19,758 bases of DNA from an uncultured Eubacteriales bacterium (GCA_900550615.1 URSX01000023.1:1-19758), one strand, 5' to 3'; shown: positions 1 to 6,719, counted from the first letter of the stretch. Notes: generated by a model from the sequence alone, not told the origin. Numbers and translations: made by a program.

Positions 1-153
1 GAGGGCCAGTGCGATTGCGACAACAGGGGGGAACAGGGCCCAGCCGGTAGCTACAAAGCCAGAGCCATCATTGGTGACCTTGGCAATGACCAGAGCGACT
101 ACGACCACCGCCAGCGCAACAAAATACGCTATCTTGGTGCCTTTCTTTTCCAT
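1..153 (-). CDS. NhaC-family Na+/H+ antiporter, N-terminal 51 codons only (first array copy, cut by window edge)
   Basis: The minus strand reads from an ATG at 153 without a stop to the window edge. The 51 residues start MEKKGTKIAYFVALAVVVVA and match the N-terminus of the two complete antiporters downstream almost residue for residue, including the FVATGWALFPPVVAIALAL stretch, so this is a third member of the tandem array. At nucleotide level it is only about 86% identical to the other two (roughly 22 differences in 153 bp by eye), so it lies outside the homogenised tract that links them. The start is fixed by GAGGAGGT about 11 nt upstream. The first transmembrane helix (about residues 7-25) and the start of the second are visible. 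The rest of the gene is outside the window, so I cannot say whether it is intact. Its exact substrate is unknown. Confidence 0.85.
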   Translation of the reverse strand, partial: MEKKGTKIAYFVALAVVVVALVIAKVTNDGSGFVATGWALFPPVVAIALAL

Positions 154-186
154 TAGGTGATTTACCTCCTCAAATTTGGTGACTTT

Positions 187-215
187 ATGGTAGCGGTTTT
201 TGAAGGTATTGTCAA
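187..215 (-). promoter_or_regulatory. Promoter of antiporter copy 1 (TTGACA, 17 bp, TACCAT)
   Basis: On the minus strand a consensus -35 TTGACA (215-210) and a -10 TACCAT (192-187) are separated by exactly 17 bp. They lie about 35 bp upstream of the ATG at 153, leaving a short leader that contains the Shine-Dalgarno. The same arrangement precedes both other antiporter copies. Confidence 0.6.
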
Positions 216-240
216 GATTCCGGAAACCGCTTCCGGCCTG

Positions 241-262
241 AATTTTGAACAAATTATGAATC
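241..262 (-). promoter_or_regulatory. Conserved upstream motif, copy 1 (core GAACAAATTATGAA)
   Basis: This 22-bp stretch is identical to 2468-2489 upstream of antiporter copy 2, and nearly identical (one base deleted, end substituted) to 4613-4632 upstream of copy 3. In copies 1 and 2 it lies 25 bp upstream of the -35 hexamer, and in copy 3 about 22 bp, although the surrounding intergenic DNA has diverged. That position, about -70 from the inferred transcription start, suits an activator or a UP-like element. The protein that would bind it is not known. Confidence 0.45.
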
Positions 263-447
263 AATCTTTTGGACGTTCCTCTGAAAATTGCGCCGATTCT
301 CACTTTCTTAATAGGATTTTGCGGTCTATTTACGGAAAACATATAAAAATCGTGCTAATATTTAAAAATCTCTTAACGCAAAATTAACGCACTTTTTGCG
401 CCTTTTTCCTTTTCTGGCAGCTGACCTGACAAAAATGGAAACCGAAA

Positions 448-613
448 TATCGAATATTTGCGTTGCGGACCCATTCTGTCCGCCTTGCGGCGGACAGCTC
501 CCTGCACGCTGCCCTCTCGAAGCGTGTAGGTGGCTGCAAGCCCCTCAAAAAAGGGAGTGGCGTAACTCCCGCTGCGCCACTCCCTTAGAGAATGCCCTGT
601 CCTATATTCGATA
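448..613. mobile_element. MITE-like 166-bp element with 10-bp terminal inverted repeats
   Basis: TATCGAATAT at 448-457 is the exact reverse complement of ATATTCGATA at 604-613. GAAA flanks the element on both sides (444-447 and 614-617), as a possible 4-bp target duplication. Inside are a perfect 9-bp hairpin (476-484 with 489-497), a 6-bp hairpin near 508-530 and a perfect 12-bp hairpin (551-562 with 575-586). There is no convincing ORF. It fits a non-autonomous repeat, but a structured RNA closed by the outer stem is an alternative. The flanking GAAA is low complexity and could be chance. Confidence 0.45.
547..586 (-). terminator. Terminator-like hairpin with T6 inside the inverted-repeat element
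   Basis: A perfect 12-bp stem (551-562 pairing with 575-586, loop 12 nt) is followed on the minus strand by six T residues (552-547). It would act as a second stop for transcription leaving antiporter copy 2, after the terminator at 615-649. It may simply be part of the repeat element. Confidence 0.5.
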
Positions 614-614
614 G

Positions 615-649
615 AAAAAGTGAGGGCGCAGCTTTCGCTGCGCCCTCAC
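615..649 (-). terminator. Rho-independent terminator of antiporter copy 2
   Basis: A perfect 13-bp GC-rich stem (620-632 pairing with 637-649, loop TTTC) is followed on the minus strand by TTTTTCTAT. It sits about 45 bp past the stop codon of the antiporter at 692. Confidence 0.85.
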
Positions 650-691
650 GATGTAGGATCGGTTCAGACCAACCTCAAAGGCACGTTTCTC

Positions 692-2377
692 TTACTTGTT
701 GTAGAGCGCCTTGTCGGCCTCGGCCATCTCCTGGAAGATACCGGCGTGCTTCTTGGCGGTGATAGCCTTGATGACCAGCAGGGTGGCGATCATCAGAACG
801 ATGGCGATGATCATGCAGACCACAACGTTCTGCACCAGACCGGCGATGATGAAGCTGACGAAGGAAACGGCAGCCACGGTGATACCATAGGTCAACTGCG
901 TTGCCACATGGTTCAGGTGGAAGCAGTGGGCACCGGCAGAGGCCATGATGGTGGTATCGGAGATGGGGGACAGATGGTCGCCGCACACGCCGCCGGCGCA
1001 GGAAGCTGCCAGGCCGATGGACAGCAGGGTGATCTGGCTATTCCAATCGAACACGGCGCAGACCAGCGGGACCATGATGCCGATGGTACCCCAGGAGGTA
1101 CCGGTGGCGAAGCCGATGAAGCAGGCCACAATGAAGATAACCGCAGGCAGGAACTTGGCAAGGCTGCCGGTGCCGGCCATGACACTCTTCACGAACTCGC
1201 CCACCTGCAGGCCGTTGTCACGGCACAGGCCGCACAGGGTCCAGGCGAAGCAGAGGATCAGGATGGGGGAGATCATCTGGATGAAGCCGTTGGGGATGGA
1301 CTCCATGGACTTGTTGAAGGAGATGAGGCCGCGCAGCCAGTAGTAAATGAAAGTCACAACGATGGCCACGATGGAACCCAGGCACAGACCGGTACCGGCT
1401 GTAGCATCGGAGAAGGACATGATGAAGTTGCCGTAGTTGTCACTCTCGGCATCCCACATGCCGCCGGTCCAGATCAGGCCGACGATGCACAGGGCGATCA
1501 GAACGATAACGGGGAGCAACAGGTCCAGAACGGAGGAGTGCTTGGCGCCTTCCTCATAATCGTCCGCACCGGCGAAGGGACGCTCGGGAGTGGTGAACAG
1601 ATCGTCCTTGACCTGAGCGTTGTACTCATGCTTCAGCATGGGGCCGTAGTCGATGTTCAGCACGGAGGTGACAATGACCATCACCAGGGTCAGGATGCAG
1701 TAGTAGTTCCAGGGGATCTGGCTCAGGAACATGCTGATACGGGAGCCGGGGAAGCCATCGGGCACATAGGAGGCCACGGCGGCAGCCCAGGAGGACACGG
1801 GAGCCAGCATACACACGGGAGCGGCGGTAGCGTCGATGACGTAAGCCAGCTTCGCCCGGGAGATCTTGTGGCTCTCGGTGACGGGACGCATCACAGCGCC
1901 TACGGTCAGGCAGTTGAAGTAGTCATCGATGAAGATCAGCACGCCCAGCAGCATGGTCATCAGCTGTGCGCCGGAGCGGGTCTTCACGGACTTGGTTGCC
2001 CAGCGGCCAAAAGCGGCGGAACCACCGGCCTTGTTCATCAGGTCCACCATGATGCCCAGGATGACCAGGAAGATCAGGATGGAGATGTCGATGGCGTTGA
2101 TCATGCCAACACCCTCACCGGCGCCGATGAAGTTCACAACGGTCTGCCAGGGGCTGAAGTTAGCCAGCAGCAGAGCGCCCACCAGGCAGCCCAGGAACAG
2201 AGAGGAATACACTTCCTTACTGATCAGGGCCAGTGCGATAGCGACCACAGGGGGGAACAGGGCCCAGCCGGTGGCCACGAAGCCGGAACCGTCGTTGGAC
2301 ACCTTAGCGATGACCAGGGCGACGATCACGACCGCCAGCGCAATAAAATACGCTATCTTGGTACTTTTCTTTTCCAT
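692..2377 (-). CDS. NhaC-family Na+/H+ antiporter (array copy 2)
   Basis: A 561-residue polytopic membrane protein of the NhaC antiporter family (Pfam Na_H_antiporter type). The family exchanges Na+ for H+, and some members are thought to be Na+-coupled amino-acid or organic-acid carriers (MleN, predicted LysW types), so the substrate should be left open. About 11-12 hydrophobic segments are visible. Recognisable stretches include FLGCLVGALLLANFSPW (about 62-78), LGVLIFIDDYFNCLTVGAVM with its paired acidic residues in a membrane segment (about 144-163), GFATGTSWGTIGIMVPLV (about 401-418) and CGDHLSPISDTTIMAS (about 443-458). The family's usual length is around 450-550, so this is full length. 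ATG at 2377 is preceded by GAGGAGGT. It has its own promoter (2414-2442) and terminator (615-649), so it is monocistronic. Codons 1 to about 494 are essentially identical at DNA level to array copy 3. The last 69 residues differ at 13 positions. Confidence 0.93.
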   Translation of the reverse strand: MEKKSTKIAYFIALAVVIVALVIAKVSNDGSGFVATGWALFPPVVAIALALISKEVYSSLFLGCLVGALLLANFSPWQTVVNFIGAGEGVGMINAIDISILIFLVILGIMVDLMNKAGGSAAFGRWATKSVKTRSGAQLMTMLLGVLIFIDDYFNCLTVGAVMRPVTESHKISRAKLAYVIDATAAPVCMLAPVSSWAAAVASYVPDGFPGSRISMFLSQIPWNYYCILTLVMVIVTSVLNIDYGPMLKHEYNAQVKDDLFTTPERPFAGADDYEEGAKHSSVLDLLLPVIVLIALCIVGLIWTGGMWDAESDNYGNFIMSFSDATAGTGLCLGSIVAIVVTFIYYWLRGLISFNKSMESIPNGFIQMISPILILCFAWTLCGLCRDNGLQVGEFVKSVMAGTGSLAKFLPAVIFIVACFIGFATGTSWGTIGIMVPLVCAVFDWNSQITLLSIGLAASCAGGVCGDHLSPISDTTIMASAGAHCFHLNHVATQLTYGITVAAVSFVSFIIAGLVQNVVVCMIIAIVLMIATLLVIKAITAKKHAGIFQEMAEADKALYNK

Positions 2378-2413
2378 AATAAGTGATTTACCTCCTCAAG
2401 TTTTGGTACTTTT

Positions 2414-2442
2414 ATCCTAACCCGAATTGGCAATATTGTCAA
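2414..2442 (-). promoter_or_regulatory. Promoter of antiporter copy 2 (TTGACA, 17 bp, TAGGAT)
   Basis: On the minus strand TTGACA (2442-2437), 17 bp, then TAGGAT (2419-2414), giving an inferred start near 2407 and a leader of about 30 nt with the Shine-Dalgarno. The -35 lies inside a near-palindrome (AATATTG, T, CAATATT at 2432-2446) that would suit a repressor operator. Confidence 0.65.
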
Positions 2443-2446
2443 TATT
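2432..2446. promoter_or_regulatory. Palindrome overlapping the -35 of copy 2
   Basis: AATATTG and CAATATT form perfect 7-bp arms around a single T, covering the -35 hexamer. The corresponding sites of copies 1 and 3 keep only the ATTGTCAA core, so any operator function would be specific to this copy. The binding protein is unknown. Confidence 0.35.
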
Positions 2447-2467
2447 TCGTTTTCGCCCTCAGCCCTT

Positions 2468-2489
2468 AATTTTGAACAAATTATGAATC
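2468..2489 (-). promoter_or_regulatory. Conserved upstream motif, copy 2
   Basis: This stretch is identical over 22 bp to 241-262 and sits at the same 25-bp distance from the -35 hexamer. See the entry for copy 1. Confidence 0.45.
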
Positions 2490-2504
2490 CGTTTTTTGCT
2501 TAAA

Positions 2505-2533
2505 TTGACAAAAATGTGACGTTTTTATATTAT
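2505..2533 (+). promoter_or_regulatory. Orphan plus-strand promoter (TTGACA, 17 bp, TATTAT)
   Basis: TTGACA at 2505-2510, exactly 17 bp, then TATTAT at 2528-2533. This is among the best promoter matches in the window, but no plus-strand gene follows. The transcript would run through the intergenic gap into the bidirectional terminator at 2783-2826. Confidence 0.5.
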
Positions 2534-2539
2534 ATTGTC

Positions 2540-2826
2540 GATAAATACTTTTATTTTAACAGTTTCTTTATACTTTTTCTCACCGTTTTGAGGAGCAATT
2601 TTAACAAAATCTAAACGCGTAAAATTTCTTTTTAAGAAATTTTTATGTCGCCCGCCCTTCCGATATTGTCTTTATTTCGTTTCCCACGCCCGAATATCGT
2701 ATCAAGTTTCTGTTAATCCCCCTCTTTTGTCAAATGTCCACGCCATGATCAAACTGTATATATGCGATCGGACAGGACAGCAATATAATAAAAAGAGACA
2801 CCCGAGGGTGTCTCTTTTTATTATAT
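2540..2826 (+). ncRNA. Candidate small RNA between antiporter copies 2 and 3
   Basis: The interval runs from the inferred start of the plus-strand promoter at 2505-2533 to a hairpin with a T-rich tail at 2783-2826, giving a transcript of about 285 nt. It contains an AT-only 10-bp hairpin (2621-2630 with 2634-2643) and a GAGGAG at 2590-2595 with no start codon within range. One frame is open from about 2597 to 2827 but would need an ATT start and would include the terminator stem, so I do not call it coding. It could be a regulatory RNA or an evolutionary remnant. There is no similarity evidence. Confidence 0.35.
2783..2826. terminator. Bidirectional terminator downstream of antiporter copy 3
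   Basis: A 20-bp perfect stem (2783-2802 with 2807-2826, loop CGAG) has a GC-containing top and an A/T-only base, so each strand ends in a U-rich arm. On the minus strand it terminates the antiporter ending at 2839. On the plus strand it could end the candidate small RNA. Confidence 0.8.
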
Positions 2827-2838
2827 AAGGGGCGAACC

Positions 2839-4524
2839 TTACTTGTTGTACAGGGCCTTATCGGCGGCAGCCATCTCGGCAAAGATGCCTGCGTGCTTCT
2901 TACCAACAACAACACGAATCACCAGCAGAGTAGCGATCATCAGCACAACAGCGATAATCATGCAGATCACAACATTCTGCAGCAGACCAGCGATGATGAA
3001 GCTGACGAAGGAAACGGCAGCCACGGTCACACCGTAGGGGATCTGCGTTGCCACATGGTTCAGGTGGAAGCAGTGGGCACCGGCAGAGGCCATGATGGTG
3101 GTATCGGAGATGGGGGACAGATGGTCGCCGCACACGCCGCCGGCGCAGGAAGCTGCCAGGCCGATGGACAGCAGGGTGATCTGGCTATTCCAATCGAACA
3201 CGGCGCAGACCAGCGGGACCATGATGCCGATGGTACCCCAGGAGGTACCGGTGGCGAAGCCGATGAAGCAGGCCACAATGAAGATAACCGCAGGCAGGAA
3301 CTTGGCAAGGCTGCCGGTGCCGGCCATGACACTCTTCACGAACTCGCCCACCTGCAGGCCGTTGTCACGGCACAGGCCGCACAGGGTCCAGGCGAAGCAG
3401 AGGATCAGGATGGGGGAGATCATCTGGATGAAGCCGTTGGGGATGGACTCCATGGACTTGTTGAAGGAGATGAGGCCGCGCAGCCAGTAGTAAATGAAAG
3501 TCACAACGATGGCCACGATGGAACCCAGGCACAGACCGGTACCGGCTGTAGCATCGGAGAAGGACATGATGAAGTTGCCGTAGTTGTCACTCTCGGCATC
3601 CCACATGCCGCCGGTCCAGATCAGGCCGACGATGCACAGGGCGATCAGAACGATAACGGGGAGCAACAGGTCCAGAACGGAGGAGTGCTTGGCGCCTTCC
3701 TCATAATCGTCCGCACCGGCGAAGGGACGCTCGGGAGTGGTGAACAGATCGTCCTTGACCTGAGCGTTGTACTCATGCTTCAGCATGGGGCCGTAGTCGA
3801 TGTTCAGCACGGAGGTGACAATGACCATCACCAGGGTCAGGATGCAGTAGTAGTTCCAGGGGATCTGGCTCAGGAACATGCTGATACGGGAGCCGGGGAA
3901 GCCATCGGGCACATAGGAGGCCACGGCGGCAGCCCAGGAGGACACGGGAGCCAGCATACACACGGGAGCGGCGGTAGCGTCGATGACGTAAGCCAGCTTC
4001 GCCCGGGAGATCTTGTGGCTCTCGGTGACGGGACGCATCACAGCGCCTACGGTCAGGCAGTTGAAGTAGTCATCGATGAAGATCAGCACGCCCAGCAGCA
4101 TGGTCATCAGCTGTGCGCCGGAGCGGGTCTTCACGGACTTGGTTGCCCAGCGGCCAAAAGCGGCGGAACCACCGGCCTTGTTCATCAGGTCCACCATGAT
4201 GCCCAGGATGACCAGGAAGATCAGGATGGAGATGTCGATGGCGTTGATCATGCCAACACCCTCACCGGCGCCGATGAAGTTCACAACGGTCTGCCAGGGG
4301 CTGAAGTTAGCCAGCAGCAGAGCGCCCACCAGGCAGCCCAGGAACAGAGAGGAATACACTTCCTTACTGATCAGGGCCAGTGCGATAGCGACCACAGGGG
4401 GGAACAGGGCCCAGCCGGTGGCCACGAAGCCGGAACCGTCGTTGGACACCTTAGCGATGACCAGGGCGACGATCACGACCGCCAGCGCAATAAAATACGC
4501 TATCTTGGTACTTTTCTTTTCCAT
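2839..4524 (-). CDS. NhaC-family Na+/H+ antiporter (array copy 3)
   Basis: A 561-residue multi-pass NhaC-family transporter of exactly the same length as copy 2 and offset from it by 2147 bp. Residues 1 to about 492 are identical and the DNA is identical as far as I can compare (about 3043-4524 against 896-2377). The C-terminal 69 residues differ at 13 positions, mostly conservative changes (I/V, L/V) plus an altered basic patch (RVVVGKKH in place of KAITAKKH). Role as for copy 2: Na+/H+ exchange or Na+-coupled solute transport at the membrane, substrate undetermined. ATG at 4524 follows GAGGAGGT about 11 nt away. It has its own promoter (4562-4590) with a palindrome not present in the other copies, and its own terminator, so it can be regulated separately. 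Confidence 0.93.
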   Translation of the reverse strand: MEKKSTKIAYFIALAVVIVALVIAKVSNDGSGFVATGWALFPPVVAIALALISKEVYSSLFLGCLVGALLLANFSPWQTVVNFIGAGEGVGMINAIDISILIFLVILGIMVDLMNKAGGSAAFGRWATKSVKTRSGAQLMTMLLGVLIFIDDYFNCLTVGAVMRPVTESHKISRAKLAYVIDATAAPVCMLAPVSSWAAAVASYVPDGFPGSRISMFLSQIPWNYYCILTLVMVIVTSVLNIDYGPMLKHEYNAQVKDDLFTTPERPFAGADDYEEGAKHSSVLDLLLPVIVLIALCIVGLIWTGGMWDAESDNYGNFIMSFSDATAGTGLCLGSIVAIVVTFIYYWLRGLISFNKSMESIPNGFIQMISPILILCFAWTLCGLCRDNGLQVGEFVKSVMAGTGSLAKFLPAVIFIVACFIGFATGTSWGTIGIMVPLVCAVFDWNSQITLLSIGLAASCAGGVCGDHLSPISDTTIMASAGAHCFHLNHVATQIPYGVTVAAVSFVSFIIAGLLQNVVICMIIAVVLMIATLLVIRVVVGKKHAGIFAEMAAADKALYNK

Positions 4525-4561
4525 AGTGAGTGATTTACCTCCTCAAGTTTTGGTAAATCCT

Positions 4562-4590
4562 ATATTATGCGCATAATCTATGATTGTCAA
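4562..4590 (-). promoter_or_regulatory. Promoter of antiporter copy 3 (TTGACA, 17 bp, TAATAT)
   Basis: On the minus strand TTGACA (4590-4585), 17 bp, then TAATAT (4567-4562). A second TGACA lies 11 bp upstream of the -35, giving two phased direct repeats. Confidence 0.6.
4564..4577. promoter_or_regulatory. Perfect 14-bp palindrome over the -10/spacer of copy 3
   Basis: ATTATGCGCATAAT at 4564-4577 is a perfect palindrome overlapping the -10 and the adjacent spacer. It is absent from the other two antiporter promoters. The half-site ATTATG also occurs in the conserved upstream motif shared by all three, so one regulator might recognise both, but that is inference. Confidence 0.4.
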
Positions 4591-4612
4591 GTTCTTGTCA
4601 TTCGATTCCATT

Positions 4613-4632
4613 ATTTTAACAAATTATGAACG
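4613..4632 (-). promoter_or_regulatory. Conserved upstream motif, copy 3
   Basis: This site shares AACAAATTATGAA with 241-262 and 2468-2489, one base shorter in the run of T/G before it, about 22 bp upstream of the -35. See the entry for copy 1. Between here and the terminator at 4817 (about 180 bp) I see nothing I can name. Confidence 0.4.
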
Positions 4633-4816
4633 TCGTTTTTTCTTTTTTGACGAATTTTTCGCCTAAAATTTATTGCCTCAATAAATTATTTCCATATTAT
4701 ACAGAATTTGCGGGCAAAAATACAATTTTCTTCCGCGTGTCATTTTCCGCCGGTTTCCGCAGGCGAAATCCGGAAAGTCAATCGTGCGCCCATAGGTCAG
4801 GATATATGGCAGCAAG

Positions 4817-4842
4817 AAAGCCGGGGCATTTGCCCCGGCTTT
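4817..4842 (-). terminator. Terminator of the NSS transporter gene
   Basis: A 10-bp stem (4817-4826 with 4833-4842, loop CATTTG) has a GC core GCCGGGG, followed on the minus strand by TTCTTGC. It lies about 25 bp past the transporter stop at 4869. Confidence 0.7.
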
Positions 4843-4868
4843 TGGGAAAATTTTTGAGTGGGATCGTA

Positions 4869-6311
4869 TCAGAAGAAGAATTCCTTGATCTGACCATAGA
4901 GCACTAGCAGCATGATAATGGGCGTAACATACTTCACGCAGACATTGAAGAAGCCCTTCATCTTGAAGCTGTTGCCCTCCAGGCAGCACTCATCGTCCAC
5001 AAATTTGGGACCCAGCTCCCAGCCGACGCAGATGCACATCAGCAGGGCACCCAAAGGCATCAGCAGGCCCTCGGAAACGCAGTCAAAGAAGTCCAGCCAG
5101 CAGTCGCACCAGGTGGGCAGGGCTCCATTCGCATCCTTTTCGATGCCCAGGATGTTGAACGGGGAGATACCGGCGCCGCCCAGGCTGTCCAGACAGATGA
5201 GAATGCAGCCAACGCCCACGGCAGCCGCAGCAATGAGGGAATAGGCCTTGCGCTTGTCGCCCTTGCCCTTTTCCCGGGCCTTGTCGCAGAAGTGGGCTAC
5301 GATAACCTCCAGCAGAGAGATGGAGGAGGAGATGGCGGCGAACACCACCAGCAGATAAAACAGAATGCCGAACAGGGAACCCAGAGGCATGTTGTGGAAC
5401 ACGTTCTGCATGGTCACAAACAGCAGGGACGGGCCGCCCAGGGAGCCCTCGGGATCCAGGGCGAAACGGCCGGGGATCACGCACAGACCGGCCATCAGGG
5501 CCACCAGGGTATCCATGATGACGATGAGCAGCGCGTTCTTCTCGATGTTCTCCTTCTTATTCAGGTAAGAGCCGTATGTAATCATAACGCCCATGCCCAG
5601 GGACAGGGAGAAGAACATCTGCCCGCCCGCCGTGGAAAGGACCGTGAGGATATCAGGCGCCTCCTTGATGACGCCGTTGGCCAGAGCCCAGCCGGGGACG
5701 AACATGTACTTCAGGCCGTTGACAGCGCCGGGCAGGGTGCAGGCGCGGATGATGCAGATAAGCAGGATGACAAACAGCGCCGGCATACCCACGGAGCAGA
5801 CCTTCTCGATGCCGCCGCCGACGCCGCCCATAACGATGAGCATGGTCAGCAGGACGAAAAGCAGGCCGTAGATCACGCCCTCCGTCTGGTTCTGCATGAA
5901 GGCGGAGAACACCTCAGCGCCGTTCATACCGTTAGAGCCAAAGCCGGCCCCAAACAGGTTGCCCACGTTCAGCACCACATACTTCATGCAGTAGCCGCCC
6001 AGTGCGCAGTAGAAAAACAGGATCAGGAAGGCGGACAGAATACCCAGCCAGCCCAGCCACTTGAATTTCTTAGTCAGGACATGGTAGGCGGCCACAGCAC
6101 CCTTGCCGGTCTTCCGGCCCAGAGCCAGCTCGCCCACCATGACGATGATGCCGCAGCAGGCCGCCAGCAGCAGATAAATGATCAGAAAGGTAAATCCGCC
6201 GTTTGCACCCATCTTATTGGGGAAACCCCAGATGTTACCCAGGCCCACCGCCGAACCAACGGCAGCCATCAGGAAACCAAAATTGGTTCCGAAGCCTTTT
6301 CTTTCTTCCAT
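4869..6311 (-). CDS. Sodium-dependent transporter, NSS (SNF) family
   Basis: A 480-residue membrane protein of the neurotransmitter:sodium symporter family (LeuT fold), which imports amino acids or other small amines using the Na+ gradient. The N-terminus carries the family signature: GTNFGFLMAAVGSAVGLGNIWGFP is spread over about residues 8-31, and GSAVGLGNIWGFP is the unwound TM1 that binds Na+ and substrate. About 11-12 hydrophobic helices follow. A stretch near residues 230-250 (GGQMFFSLSLGMGVMITYGSYL) corresponds to the unwound TM6 region. Length is normal for bacterial members. ATG at 6311 follows AAAGGAGAG. It is transcribed alone, from its own promoter to its own terminator, next to the Na+-linked antiporter array, which makes a Na+-cycling neighbourhood. 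Substrate cannot be told from sequence. Confidence 0.93.
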   Translation of the reverse strand: MEERKGFGTNFGFLMAAVGSAVGLGNIWGFPNKMGANGGFTFLIIYLLLAACCGIIVMVGELALGRKTGKGAVAAYHVLTKKFKWLGWLGILSAFLILFFYCALGGYCMKYVVLNVGNLFGAGFGSNGMNGAEVFSAFMQNQTEGVIYGLLFVLLTMLIVMGGVGGGIEKVCSVGMPALFVILLICIIRACTLPGAVNGLKYMFVPGWALANGVIKEAPDILTVLSTAGGQMFFSLSLGMGVMITYGSYLNKKENIEKNALLIVIMDTLVALMAGLCVIPGRFALDPEGSLGGPSLLFVTMQNVFHNMPLGSLFGILFYLLVVFAAISSSISLLEVIVAHFCDKAREKGKGDKRKAYSLIAAAAVGVGCILICLDSLGGAGISPFNILGIEKDANGALPTWCDCWLDFFDCVSEGLLMPLGALLMCICVGWELGPKFVDDECCLEGNSFKMKGFFNVCVKYVTPIIMLLVLYGQIKEFFF

Positions 6312-6364
6312 AATTTTCTCTCCTTTAATCTTGTTTGCCCCCTTACAGACCGCGGGCTATTTGC

Positions 6365-6393
6365 ACCTTATCATTTCCACCCCCTCCTGTAAA
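6365..6393 (-). promoter_or_regulatory. Possible promoter of the NSS transporter (TTTACA, 17 bp, TAAGGT)
   Basis: On the minus strand TTTACA (6393-6388), 17 bp, then TAAGGT (6370-6365), about 55 bp upstream of the start codon. The -10 is weak. In the rest of the gap (6394-6600) I see only small GC hairpins (for example GGGTC/GACCC near 6585-6599) and no gene. Confidence 0.35.
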
Positions 6394-6600
6394 TAGTCTT
6401 CGCCTGTTTTCAACGCTTCCTTAACGCGCCACCCGTTTTTCTTTATCGGATGCTTACGCCGTCACGTTATTTTTACGAAACCTCCCTTCCGAAAAGATTC
6501 TTTTTGTGAAACATATCACGATATCTGTTTCCATTTTATGCAGTGTACCGCCTCGCTATGCCACAGAGAGGGCCATCTGGCCGGGGTCGCGCAGACCCGC

Positions 6601-6629
6601 GAAAATTTCTGCGCTTCTCCCGCAGAAAT
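6601..6629 (-). terminator. Secondary terminator-like hairpin after the response regulator
   Basis: A 9-bp stem (6605-6613 with 6621-6629, loop 7 nt) is followed on the minus strand by TTTTC. It lies immediately behind the main terminator at 6633-6678. Confidence 0.45.
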
Positions 6630-6632
6630 ACA

Positions 6633-6678
6633 GAAAAAGCGCGTCAAAATGGACTGAATTCAGTCCGTTTTGACGCGC
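6633..6678 (-). terminator. Rho-independent terminator of the two-component operon
   Basis: A long stem (6639-6656 with 6661-6678, one wobble pair, GAATTC centre) is followed on the minus strand by TTTTTCTG. It lies about 40 bp past the response-regulator stop codon. Confidence 0.8.
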
Positions 6679-6719
6679 CCTATTGAAAGCGTTTTATTTT
6701 GCGTTTTATTTTATATGTA

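Noticed and set aside
157..614. Two plus-strand ORFs (76 and 72 codons) between antiporter copies 1 and 2
   Set aside because: The first covers the minus-strand promoter and upstream motif. The second translates the inverted-repeat element and its hairpins. Neither has a ribosome site.
620..2386. 588-codon plus-strand ORF antisense to antiporter copy 2 (and the similar 546-codon ORF at 2893-4533)
   Set aside because: The product is a low-complexity Gly/Asp/His/Gln-rich string with no fold or membrane pattern. It is the mirror of a GC-rich membrane protein gene, and the minus-strand frame has clear family motifs, promoter and ribosome site.
2597..2827. Open frame of about 76 codons on the plus strand inside the candidate small RNA
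   Set aside because: It would need an ATT start and includes the terminator stem. The translation shows no protein-like pattern. An internal ATG at about 2747 has no ribosome site.
4626..4907. 93-codon plus-strand ORF between antiporter copy 3 and the NSS transporter
   Set aside because: It runs through the transporter's terminator hairpin and into the end of its coding sequence, without a ribosome site.
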